Source: Lobulomyces angularis
Lineage: Eukaryota > Chytridiomycota > Chytridiomycetes > Lobulomycetales > Lobulomycetaceae
Length of the DNA: 23,036 nt
NCBI GenBank assembly: GCA_027604685.1
Contig: JADHYX010000354.1
Span: 1 to 23,036, forward strand
Direction of reading: 5' to 3'
A program made the position numbers and the translations under genes. Below, piece after piece: positions 1-10,205 of this stretch (the first letter of the stretch is position 1; every line of letters starts with the position of its first letter). The notes below the pieces were generated by a model. The model ran no database searches, was not told the origin of the DNA, and saw only the letters and a program-made list of their open reading frames with translations.

Positions 1-17
1 AATTCTACTCTTAAGCA

Positions 18-510
18 TTAATTTTTTTTAACTAATAAAGGTTTCTTCAATAACTTAATTTGAATAATATTGTTGTTTTGGAGAAATTTTCGATTTGTCT
101 TTATTTGAAACAGTTTAAAAAGTTTCCGAAAAAAAAATACCTTATTTAATTCGGTTTTAATGTCTGCAATAGTGTATTCTGGGTTTGTTCCTTTGAGTTT
201 TTTTTTGATTTGCAGCCCAACTCTTCCATTAGTTTTTGAGTTGAAGATTTTAACTTTTGGTACTTCAATCTATTTCTTTCCACAATTTTCTCAAAACGAT
301 TGAACTTTTACCAAGGATTGATCCAATAAGGATCCAAGTACATCCTTCTTTGCTCAAAACATTAATTTGATGAATTTCCACGCTGTAGGTCATTTTTTAT
401 AATTTTTTTGAACAGAGGGTTGTGACATTTTGGGTGTGGATAAAGATAACATATTTGCTGATTAAGTTTTCGATTGATGAATTGCGTTTTTTGAGTTGTA
501 ATAATATTAA
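18..510 (-). pseudogene. Myb/SANT-like coding remnant in three frames
   Basis: Three overlapping minus-strand open frames look like pieces of one coding region. The middle one starts with ATG at 393-391 and reads to TGA at 265; it encodes about 42 residues with a Myb-like pattern: a Tyr or Trp position, a first helix ending in Gly-Cys-Thr-Trp, then W-x3-G-x3-GKSS and a second Trp 19 residues after the first, followed by Lys-Glu-Ile. A downstream frame is open from 269 to TAA at 18-20 and is Lys-rich; an upstream frame runs from about 510 to 375. Joining them needs a one-base change near 391-400 (an A homopolymer) and another near 268-272. This could be a decayed gene, a gene with assembly indels, or a chance likeness. 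A short intron could also lie at 58-137. No function is assigned beyond probable DNA binding. Confidence 0.35.
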
Positions 511-540
511 CTTATATATGCAAAGGTTAATAACTGAAAT

Positions 541-1149
541 AAATATCTGAATTTAGCATGTTTCTCTACTTATGATCTCAAAATGCATTCATTTACTAGA
601 AAAAAAAAAAAAAAAAACCTTTTAATACTACACAAGTGTTTTTTAAAATGATGGTTTTAATTTAAATATCTCTTAATTAATTTTTTCAATTCTTTTACAG
701 ATTAATGATTGTAAAAAATATGTTAAATTACAATGTAACGTGACTGTAATTACAAAATTAGAAAATTGCTGGACAATTTTTTATTCAAAGCACTCATCAG
801 AAACGGTGTGGAACTTTTTGATTCACAAAAATGTAAACTTGTTACACAGAAGTCTATATTTAAATTTTGAAAGTTTTATTTAAAAATTGCCAATTTTTTA
901 TTTAAAAGTATACGAACATTTAGGATATTCATTCCATATAAATTTGAATATTATAATCAAAACTACTCAAACTTTAAATTTTTAACAATTATTAACAATT
1001 AAACGAATGGCACGAATAAAACCATTTATACGATACCAATATACCATATTCTACATCACGTCTTCGTTTTAATAGTAAAAAACACAAAAAATTTAGATTT
1101 AGTAAAAAACTGGATAATAAGAAGTGGTGGAAACTTCATTCAGCTGACA
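541..1149. other. Intergenic AT-rich stretch, no gene seen
   Basis: Very AT-rich DNA with an 18-base poly-A run near 600-618. I see no coding frame with recognisable protein content on either strand and no RNA gene. It separates the minus-strand Myb-like remnant from the plus-strand LRR remnant, so it may hold 5' regions of both. Confidence 0.5.
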
Positions 1150-2748
1150 TTATCTTGACTGAAATTAAATATTTTTAGAGTAATCCACTATTTTGAATTT
1201 TGAAAGTAATCGTGTCAATGAAATAACTAAGCTACCAACATCATTACAGAGATTTAACATTGATAACAATTTAGTAAGAAATATTGAAAAATTTACCTAA
1301 TTCTTTACAAGAATTTAATTGTAATGATAATTTTATTACAAGAATTGAAAATATACCTAATTCTTTGCAAGTTCTATTTTGTATTGAGAATAAAATACGA
1401 GTTATTGAAAATTTTGCCAAGCAATTTGCAGAAATTACATTGCGATAAGAATAAAATAACAAAGATTGAAAGATTACCTAATTTATTAACAGAATTTCAT
1501 CGCGCTTATAATCCAATAACAACGATTGAAGGATTGCCTAATTCTTTAACAAAATTTTATTGCGCTGTTAATAATATAACAAAGATTGAAGGTTTACCTA
1601 ATTCATTAACAGAGTTTCATTGCGCTAATAATCAAATAACAAAGATTGAAGGATTGCCTAATTCATTAACAGAGTTTCATTGCGTTTACAATGACATAAC
1701 AAAGATTGAAGGATTGCCTAATTTATTAACAAAATTTAATTGCAATGAAAATGAAATAAAAAAAATTGAAGACTTTACCGAATACTCTGCAAGAGTTTTA
1801 TTGCGAAGGAAGTGGTGTAACAAAGATTGAAAATTTACCATCATCTTTGAAGATATTACACCTATCGTCTAGTTCAATAGGAACAATTGAAGGTTTACCC
1901 GAAAATTTGCAGGAGCAGTAGTGTAACAGAAATAAAAAACTTACCAGAAAACTTAAAAGAATTTCATTGTAATTTGCGTAGTGTTACAGAAATAAAAAAC
2001 TTACCAAACAACTTAAAAAAATTTCATTGTATTCACAGTGACATTTTAAAAATTGAAAATTTACCAAATAATTTACAAGAACTCAATATTGAATATACTT
2101 TAATTGATAAATTGAAAACTCTTTGCAAAAGTTTAATTGTAATTTTAACGAAATAACGAAACTTCAAAATTTACCACCAAATCTTCAAGAATTTTGTTGT
2201 ATGGAAAATGATGTGAAAAAAATAGAAAATTTACCAATTACTCTCAGAAAGTTTTCTTGTGCTGAAAACCATGTAGAAAAGATTGAAAATTACCAAGTAA
2301 CTTACTAGTATTAAATTGTAATCAAAATAAAATCACAAAAATTGAAAATTTGCCTGATTGTTTAGAGGAACTTTACTGTATAGGTAATTATATAACAAAG
2401 TTGGAAAATCTACCAAACTCATTGCGAGTGATTGATTGCATCCGTAATTCTAGAATAAAAAAAATTGAGAATTTACCTTTTGGTTTAACGACGTTTTCTT
2501 ATGTTCGTTATTTTGTCAGAGAAATAGACAACATCTCAATGAATGAAATAAATTTTTCTTTATTGGGATATCAATCGTTAAAAAGAGTTCAAAAGAGATT
2601 AAAAATGAGATATAGTGCGATTAGAAGGGCAGCAAAGGTGATTCACGCTGGCTGCTTTAACTGGATTTGGAAACCAATTTGCAATGATGGTTCCATTGGT
2701 ATTAGACCTAGATTAGACTTGAACTATTTTGGTATTGAAGAAATTTAG
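1150..2748 (+). pseudogene. Decayed leucine-rich-repeat gene (left copy)
   Basis: Successive frames encode a 20-residue LRR of the form LPxxLxxFxCxxNxITKIEx, the short LRR type also known from bacterial and some giant-virus and protist proteins. The C-terminus, after about 2530, is not LRR; it is basic, with a W-x-W-x-P-x-C-x-DG segment and a GIRPRLD stretch, and ends at TAA 2746-2748. Compared with the inverted copy at the right end, the reading frame is broken by an extra A at 1287-1291, an extra T at 1774-1776, a 14-base loss near 1909-1917, a 10-base loss near 2107-2120 and a missing T near 2286-2291. A further frame break (four T at 1412-1415) is shared with the right copy. LRR-like sequence fades out upstream of about 1200 with in-frame stops. 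The C-terminal domain is not recognised. Probably not translated in full as it stands. Confidence 0.8.
1441..1800 (+). repeat. 60-bp tandem coding repeats (LRR units)
   Basis: Six consecutive units with an exact 60-base period, each encoding one 20-residue LRR. Units from 1561 to 1740 are nearly identical at DNA level, with shared blocks such as ATAACAAAGATTGAAGG, pointing to recent unit duplication. The same periodicity continues less perfectly to about 2500. Confidence 0.9.
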
Positions 2749-3025
2749 TTTTTTTACTTTTTTACAATATTAGCTATAACCATACTATCATTAATGAAGC
2801 TCAAATTCACCTTGATAATAACTTTTCTTATTTTTATTTGATTTATAAATAAGGTTTTATTATAACTTTTTCAGTGAGTTTCTTTTTGATGCTTTAATAA
2901 ATAAAATTTTTCAATTAGTATATCTCACAGCTATTTTTTCTTTAATAAATTTCACAGTTTTCTTAAAAAGACATTTTTAAATCATTAAAACACAAGATTT
3001 TTAAGAAGTTGAGAAAATATAAATG

Positions 3026-3130
3026 TCTTAAGAGCACTGATAATTGACAAAAAGGTGCTAAATTTTAATTGACATAAGGGCACTGAATTGTAAATGAATA
3101 AAAGCAACTCAACTGAGTGCTCTTTTTGAA
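3026..3130. repeat. Short direct and inverted repeats upstream of Hsp12-like gene
   Basis: AATTGACAAAAAGGTGCT (3042-3059) recurs as AATTGACATAAGGGCACT (3067-3084), a 25-base spacing, with a weaker third copy at 3087-3110. AAGAGCACT (3030-3038) is the exact reverse complement of AGTGCTCTT (3116-3124). The block sits at the left edge of the segment unique to this arm and is followed by a TATA-like AATATATATCC near 3128. It could be a regulatory array or an insertion scar; the sequence does not decide. Confidence 0.4.
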
Positions 3131-3249
3131 TATATATCCTTCTTATTGCAAAAGTATCAGTGATATTATTTCACAAAAATTATAATTTGTAAGGAGTTTT
3201 GAAGAATTGACAACCGTTCAATTCACTCTAAAATGTGAAGGTCAAACAC

Positions 3250-3356
3250 TTCCTCACACGACAAAAAAAATTTTTTGATGAACTGGGCAAATCTATAATT
3301 TCTTTTCTATTTGACTATGAATTTTTTAAGCACTGTAATGTAACGGTTTCCTCACA
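3250..3356 (+). promoter_or_regulatory. Repeated TTCCTCACA motif upstream of Hsp12-like gene
   Basis: The 9-mer TTCCTCACA occurs at 3250-3258 and 3348-3356, within 300 bases upstream of the Hsp12-like gene, and again at 4321-4329, about 235 bases upstream of the adenylate kinase start. In such AT-rich DNA three copies of a C-containing 9-mer in 1.1 kb look non-random, but no known factor is assigned. Confidence 0.25.
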
Positions 3357-3600
3357 TAAACAACTGAAAATTTCTTTGATAAATCTGGATCGTTTTTAGT
3401 AATCGAATTAGTACAAACTTTTTTTTTTGAAGATATAATGGTCATTTCAACTTTTTTTTTTTTTTTAATATCAAAAAGACAATTAATTAAATTTAAATAA
3501 ATATTAAAATGAAAAAACAAAGACAAAATTCGATCAAACAATTGCTGAACAAATTTCTCAAACAGCAAGTGATGCTTACAACAAAGTTAAAAACACTGTT

Positions 3601-3888
3601 ATGCCTGAACAATCAAAAACTGCTGGTGATAAATTAGATGAAGGTATTTCTGCTACCAAAGATAAGAAAGACAGTGCTGCTGACCAAACAAAAGGTTTCT
3701 TTTCTGAAAAATCTGAACAAGCAAACGATAAAATTCAATCAGCAACTGAAGGTAAACCAATCAGCAGTAAAGTAAAGGAAAACCTAGAAGGTGCTAAAGA
3801 CTATGTTGCTGAAAAAGCTAATAATGTTAAAGATTATTCAAAAAATTCTTCTAATTCAAATAAAAATGGTAATAGCTTATTAAGATAG
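3601..3888 (+). CDS. Hsp9/Hsp12-like small hydrophilic stress protein
   Basis: The frame from ATG 3601 to TAA 3886-3888 encodes 95 residues, very rich in Lys, Asp, Glu, Ala, Ser and Gln, with no hydrophobic core. The opening MPEQSKTAGDKLDEG matches the 'QPDxQKSxxQxxxDK' block of fungal Hsp9/Hsp12 proteins, and the tail has LEA-like AKDYVAEKANNVKDY. In that family this protein is membrane-associated, protects during heat, osmotic and stationary-phase stress, and folds on lipid contact. The same frame stays coding-like upstream to 3511, with a T-x-x-D-x-x-N-x-V pattern as in the family, so the native start is probably earlier. ATG 3509 lies one base out of frame after a six-A run, so a one-base indel or sequencing error may hide it. 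The gene lies in a segment absent from the right repeat arm. Family call moderate, start uncertain. Confidence 0.65.
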   Translation: MPEQSKTAGDKLDEGISATKDKKDSAADQTKGFFSEKSEQANDKIQSATEGKPISSKVKENLEGAKDYVAEKANNVKDYSKNSSNSNKNGNSLLR

Positions 3889-3950
3889 TTACTTATTTGC
3901 AATTGTTTTTTTTTTTTAAGCTAAATATAATTACTTTTTGCTATCCAAAT

Positions 3951-4556
3951 TTATCTATCTAATCAGATATTTTGTTTTTATTGTCAGTGTAGATTAAGAA
4001 AAAATATTTGTTGCAGTAAATTAATTGGAAAAATCACCAATTTTTGATAACTGGAAAAACATTGTAACATAATCATTCAACAATAAAACTAAAAAAAATT
4101 AATTACTAATATTTTTTAATACCAGAGCAAATATTTTTCATAAACTGATTTTTAATTAAATGAAATTTTTATTTTATTCTTTTTTTGTATTATTTAAAAA
4201 ATTTTTTTCAGGTATAATAGAATAATGTTGCTAGAACTCCATAATTAGGGGATTTATAAGATTTTTACATGACTAAGCATTTTTTTGAAATGAATAGTTA
4301 ATTAATTTACAGCAAGAGCTTTCCTCACAAAATAATGTTTTTAAAGTTTTTCTTTATTTAGAATAAAGTGTTTTTCACTTTTGAGTTCAAGAAAAAAAAA
4401 GGAAAACATTTAAAATCAAATTTTTTTTTATTAAAAAAAAAAGCATGGTGTAAATTGTTTCAGCCACAAAAATCTATTTTTAAACATTTTTGTTAAAATT
4501 TTTTTTTTTTTGTTTTGTTTAAGTTTTCTATAGATATTATACAATTAAAAATAAAA
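3951..4556. other. Repeat-arm tail and adenylate kinase upstream region
   Basis: Bases 3951-4147 belong to the inverted-repeat arm. From 4148 to 4556 the DNA is unique, AT-rich and poly-T/poly-A rich, with one TTCCTCACA at 4321. It should hold the 3' end of the Hsp12-like gene and the promoter of the adenylate kinase gene. No further coding region is seen. Confidence 0.5.
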
Positions 4557-5644
<1,088 letters not shown>

Positions 5645-5933
5645 AATAAAAATTTTTTTTACGGTCTGACTTTTTGTTGAATAAATAAAAGCTATGAAAC
5701 AGAAAAGATTTTTTTTTTTTTTTTTTTTTTGCGAAGCCAATTGATTGGTGAAAGAATTTTTTTTTTCATGGAAGGAACAGATCAAAAATTTTTGCAATTG
5801 AACCAGTCTTAAAATATGTTCAGAATTTTTTTCGCAAGTTAAATTTTTTTTTCCAGAAAAAAATTGTTTCATTATTTACTAAAATTTTTATTTCAATCTA
5901 TCAAAAACAAAAAAAAAAAATTTTCTCAGCGTC

Positions 5934-7847
5934 CTATAGATCATCATCATCTTTAAAATTTAACATAGGATCATCATTTCTTTGCTTATTAATTCGAAAT
6001 GCTTCCAGCTCTTCTTTTGTAACTTCTTTCATATCCTCAGCAGTGTTATACTTTCGTTTTCGATTCAAGGTAGCCCCTTCTTCATTTCTAGCTTTTTCAT
6101 TCTTTAATGCAATTTCCAATTTTTCCTTATCTAACTCCTCTGAATCTTCTGTAGTACTTTTTTTATTTACTAAAGGTTTGTTTAGTTGTTCTTTCTTTTT
6201 TTGCTCTAATTTTTTTATCATCATTTCTTCACTTGCTTTCATTGCTTCTTTTCCTGCTTTTCCACTGCAATAACTATTTCTTAGAGTTGAATTACAACAA
6301 GCATATCCCCAATTTCCTTGATTCCAATAAGAACCCCACACTTTGGTATGATTCAATGGGAAACTAATAATAAATTAACGCCAAGTTTAATTTACAAACT
6401 TACACATCTTCCTCGTAAATGGACTTAGCAACAGCTTTTTCCTGCCCTTTAATAAGTTTACCAGTTTGTGAATACTAAAACATAAGTTATGTGATATTGA
6501 AATAATTATAAAACCTCAACATACTGCTCAGTTTGAGCTAGAAGAAGATCCTTGGATGGTACTTTCAAATGTTCTTCACCTCCGTATTTTTCAATAATAC
6601 TACCTTTCAATACATTAGTTTTTGCTTCTTTTTGACTCATATCTTTTTTATTCATCATTTCAACTTGTGTCGGATTAGCTAAAAGGTGCACATCAGGATT
6701 TTTTTTCGCCTGATCCCATGCATATAGTTGCAGTTGAGCATGTTTTGGAGCATCTCCTGTATACCTCACAAAATTGTCACCTGCCTGTTTAATAATAAAC
6801 TTTTAATTTTAAGAAGATTGCACATACATAAGAAAGTTCAGAGGGATCCTTGTGTTTTAAAGGATTATCTCTCATAGACCTCGTTTTTGGATCATAATAA
6901 CTTGAATTTACATCCAAGTTCAACAAATATTTCGCTGTATCTTCTCTCATCCGTAAATTTCTCACTGTGGTTCTTGTTTTAGTATCGAGCTAAAAAATCA
7001 TAAAAAATTAAAAAAAGAGTTTTCATTTTTACCTTCGTTCCAGGCATATCCATATCTTCACCATAACCTTTAGCGTCCTCATTAGCCTCTTCATCGTCAC
7101 TATTATCTAAATTAATTCCCAATTTTAAATTTTTTTTGACTTCTTCTTCTCTAAGTTTTTTTCGTTCTTCATCAATAAGCTCCCACTCTTCAATAGTCGC
7201 TTGCTGTTGATTAGGATCATAACCGTTCCACCTGTCTCTTTTGGCATCAAAATCCAATTTTATATCCATTATCACTTCATCAGCTTGAATCTCCTTCCCC
7301 GTATACTTTGCCTTATTCTTTCTTGGCCTCTCTACACAATCCTTTTTTTTATGTGTCATAGCCCCACAATTCTACAAAGGTATTTAAATAAAAGTCATTT
7401 GCTTAGTTTATATTTTTTTACTTCACAAGCACCTTTTCTATATTTTGTGGCAGCAGGGCCCTGCTTTTCTCCTCTTTTATACCATGTATCTAAATCTGTT
7501 CTAAATTCTTCAACGGTATTTCTTTGATGCTTCAGTGTAGGATCTAGAAAATGTACAATAAAAAAAAAAGTTAAACAAACTTACGATTAATGTCAAGATA
7601 CCAAGGCGCCTGAGACATATATTGAGGAATATGGGGATTAATATCTTTTCCTGTGCTAAAAGAGTTAAAAAAAATCATTTACTAAAAAAAATTGTTAAAG
7701 GAGATTTACGTAGGATCAACCTCGGCGGGAATAGTACCACTCTTTCTTGCTTCATCAATTACTTTTTGTTTTCTAAAATCATCTTTTGTCAATCTAAAAA
7801 AAATATACTAATTAATTTTATTTTTTTCAATTTGTGTACTTTTGCAT
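5934..7847 (-). CDS. SLU7: Pre-mRNA splicing factor SLU7
   Basis: Nine exons, read leftwards: 7847-7840, 7793-7710, 7655-7585, 7543-7422, 7371-7033, 6989-6828, 6784-6515, 6474-6404, 6363-5934. All introns are GT-AG and only 40-54 nt. The join is 1557 bases, 518 residues (human about 586, budding yeast 382). It begins [13 protein letters not shown]; the conserved block [13 protein letters not shown]3-PWYLD follows. A CCHC zinc knuckle lies at C94, C97, H102, C107 ([14 protein letters not shown]), next to RDRWNGYDP. Further signatures are [63 protein letters not shown] and [15 protein letters not shown], ending in [11 protein letters not shown]7 acts in the second catalytic step of splicing, helping 3' splice-site choice in the nucleus. 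The start is an 8-base first exon, chosen because its splice restores the frame. The 5' splice site at 6514 (GTTTTA) is unlike the usual GTA-type sites. Confidence 0.95.
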
Positions 7848-8118
7848 TATTAAAATTTTTTTTTTATTCAAATCCTGAAAAAGGGTTTACACCAATTTTA
7901 TTAACTTCTATCAGAAGTTTCGATGAACAATAGATACTCAAAAATCAAAAAGTCAAACTCCTGATGTTATTATACTGGACTGTATTAATGAAAAAGTTAA
8001 ATATAATTAATTATATTTGTGCACTTCACAAATCTAATGACACAAAATTTTTTTCGTAACGATATAAATAAAATAAAAAATGTTGACCAAAGTTAACTAA
8101 TAATAAATTCTTTTCAAA
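7848..8118. promoter_or_regulatory. SLU7 upstream / F-box 3' spacer
   Basis: The 271 bases between the F-box gene's stop and the SLU7 start must contain the terminator of the first and the promoter of the second, both on the minus strand. It is AT-rich, with poly-A/T tracts and no clear named motif. Confidence 0.4.
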
Positions 8119-9778
8119 TTAATCAAATAAACCAATTTCATTTCCATAACAACTTATTTCGTCCTCAAAGTCTCCATTGTACAAGGGTGTATCTTCAACT
8201 GAAGGTAGATATAACATAAAATATAAAAATTACTACAGAAAAAATTGGATTATAAAAGTTACCATAAACATAAAAATTTTTAAATAACTGCAAGATATCA
8301 TCTGAAAAGTAAGAGTTTCGAATAAATTTCAACTTTGGTAAGCTGGAACAAAATTCTTCTACAGCTTTGAAGTTTAAATTGGTTGATCCACTGTTAAATT
8401 TAACATTAAAGTTTACTAAATTTGGCAAGTTTTCACTAACTTCTCTTAAAATTTTATCGGTTAACTCTCCATCCAAATTGAGGAATATCCCTTTTAGATG
8501 TTTATTACCACCTTTCAGCAACTGTTTTAGGAAATCGAAATCACGATTCTTTAAATCGAGTTGGCTAAAATCGCCAATCTTTAAGGTATTCAGAATTAAA
8601 AATTTCGATTTAATAAGTTCCAATGTTTTTGAGTCCACATTACACCCTTTTAGTTCTAAATACATTAAATTGGGTTGTTTAGTTTCCTTTAGCACTTCAT
8701 AAATATCAAGCGGTTGTTCAGCATAATTTTTAGGGCATATAACTAATTCTCTTAGTTTAACAGTACCGTTTAATAGAAATTTCAGTATCCAGTAACACTC
8801 CCCTTCTGTTTCAAATCGCAAAGTTTCCAAATCTTTAAATGCTAAAGTTTTTAAAGATTCTTTATCTATTTCCTTAATTGAGAAAAATTCATAAAATTTC
8901 AAATTTTTAATTTGTGTTAAGTTGTTAAGATATTCGCTATCGCATGTCCAATCAAAAGTAAAATCTGAAAAACCAGAATATCCAACTGAGATTGTTGATA
9001 AAAGTGGACATCTGGTCATTACTTTTGCTATACTATCGAAGGATAACGGGCTATGAAGTTCGGTAAGAGTTGTTAATTGCAAAAATAGTGAGGATAATAA
9101 CTCAGTTTCTACTGAATTCCAACAAATGTCAAAATAGAGTTTAGAAACAATGATTTTTGGCCAAGATTTATTGACGCACTTAATGAAGTTTAAATTAGAG
9201 TTTAAGGTTATCATAAAAGGCACGAAAGTCCATGGCAACAAGACGCTAGTATCGTAAACCATATGCCTTACCAATCGAAGCCACTTGTAGTTGACTAACG
9301 AAAATTTTAGTAAATTAGTTGTATCTTTTTCAAATGGCGAAAATATCTTTAACAAAAGTTCTTCCGGTAAGTTTAAATATGGTTTATCCCTTTTACTTTT
9401 AAGATCGATTTTGATTTTATTTGAGTGGACAGCTGAGTTATTGTTGAGCACAAATTTCTTAGTTAATTTTGTTTCAGAAATTTTTTTAACAATATCATAT
9501 AGAAACTCGGTTTTATCACAAAAGAACTCCACTTTGTTGTCTACTAGTAGAAGTTTGAATTGCTTAAATGTTTCTAGTGGGGCAGTAAAAAGATTATCAC
9601 AGTTTGCTACACAGGAAGTTATTTCTTTCTTCAGTTTAAAAAAAAAGTCGTTACACTGTTTAGCTAACGACTTTTGTTTATCATCATTTAGTAAATCTTC
9701 TAATTCGGTAAATTTAGAAGAAAATTCGAAGTGAAATAGTATTTTAGATAATTTTAAAATTTCCAAAAAATTTGACAT
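8119..9778 (-). CDS. F-box and LRR protein (putative SCF substrate receptor)
   Basis: Two exons: 9778-8263 and 8198-8119, joined over a 64-nt GT-AG intron, giving 531 residues. The join replaces a hydrophobic read-through end by an acidic tail ending in NEIGLFD. The ATG at 9778 is preferred over one 63 bases upstream, because the upstream stretch is Phe-rich and translated from a poly-A/T run. Residues 1-130 are helical. An F-box sits at about 136-180 (LPEELLLKIF, then a Leu/Val-rich second helix with Trp-Leu-Arg-Leu). From about 200 to 500 there are irregular leucine-rich repeats of the F-box type (for example LMYLELKGCNVDSKTLELI). By family knowledge such proteins bind Skp1 through the F-box and recruit targets for ubiquitination through the LRRs; the target is unknown. 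These LRRs are unrelated in pattern to the 20-residue repeats at the window ends. Confidence 0.8.
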
Positions 9779-10205
9779 GTTGAAAAAAAAAAAAAACTGG
9801 AGAAAGTTAAATTGGTTAAATGAAAAAAAGCACTGTTTCATTGGTAAGGTTAATAAAAAGACTATAGGGTTGCATAATATAAATTACAATAAACCAAATT
9901 CAGTAGTATTTGATTTTTTATGAAAATAACCTTTTTTTTTAAACAACAAAGTAATCTCTTCTAACATTTTTACATATTAGTTGTGTAATAATTACGTTAC
10001 AATTTGCAAAAGTGAAAAAGGCATTTTTATTTTACGGAAAAATAACTCAGGAGAATTCAAAAAACTTAACACAATGAGTTCATAAATTGTGTCTTTTTTT
10101 TTTATTACTAAAAAAATAAAAAAAAATACTATTTAAAATTTTTAGTTTAAATAATTTAAAAAAATTTAAAAAAATAAGAATTAAAGAATGAAATTTAAAA
10201 AAAAT
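9779..10205. other. Intergenic, AT-rich; F-box upstream region
   Basis: The 427 bases hold the promoter side of the F-box gene and the 3' end of the GH16-like gene, both minus strand. A poly-T/A run follows the F-box start immediately. No coding region or RNA gene is seen. Confidence 0.45.

Larger units (their letters stand above)
1260..4147 (+). repeat. Left arm of long inverted repeat
   Basis: Bases 1260 to about 3025 and about 3951-4147 match the reverse complement of 21231-23036. The match covers the LRR gene and its 3' flank, including a 32-base identical block at 4010-4041 (partner 21349-21380). It ends at CATAAACTG (4139-4147). About 925 bases at 3026-3950, holding the Hsp12-like gene, have no counterpart in the other arm. 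The arms differ by many substitutions and small indels, so this is an old duplication and not a simple assembly fold-back. Confidence 0.85.

Noticed and set aside
3326..3568. An 80-codon minus-strand frame upstream of the Hsp12-like gene
   Set aside because: It runs through poly-A/T tracts, is Phe/Lys-rich and overlaps the likely leader of the Hsp12-like gene.
7622..7933. A 103-codon plus-strand frame at the SLU7 5' end
   Set aside because: It crosses SLU7 exons 1-3 and their introns on the opposite strand; no domain.
9291..9734. A 147-codon plus-strand frame opposite the F-box gene
   Set aside because: Ser/Phe/Leu-rich composition is what the reverse of a Lys/Glu/Asn-rich coding strand gives; the minus strand has the F-box.
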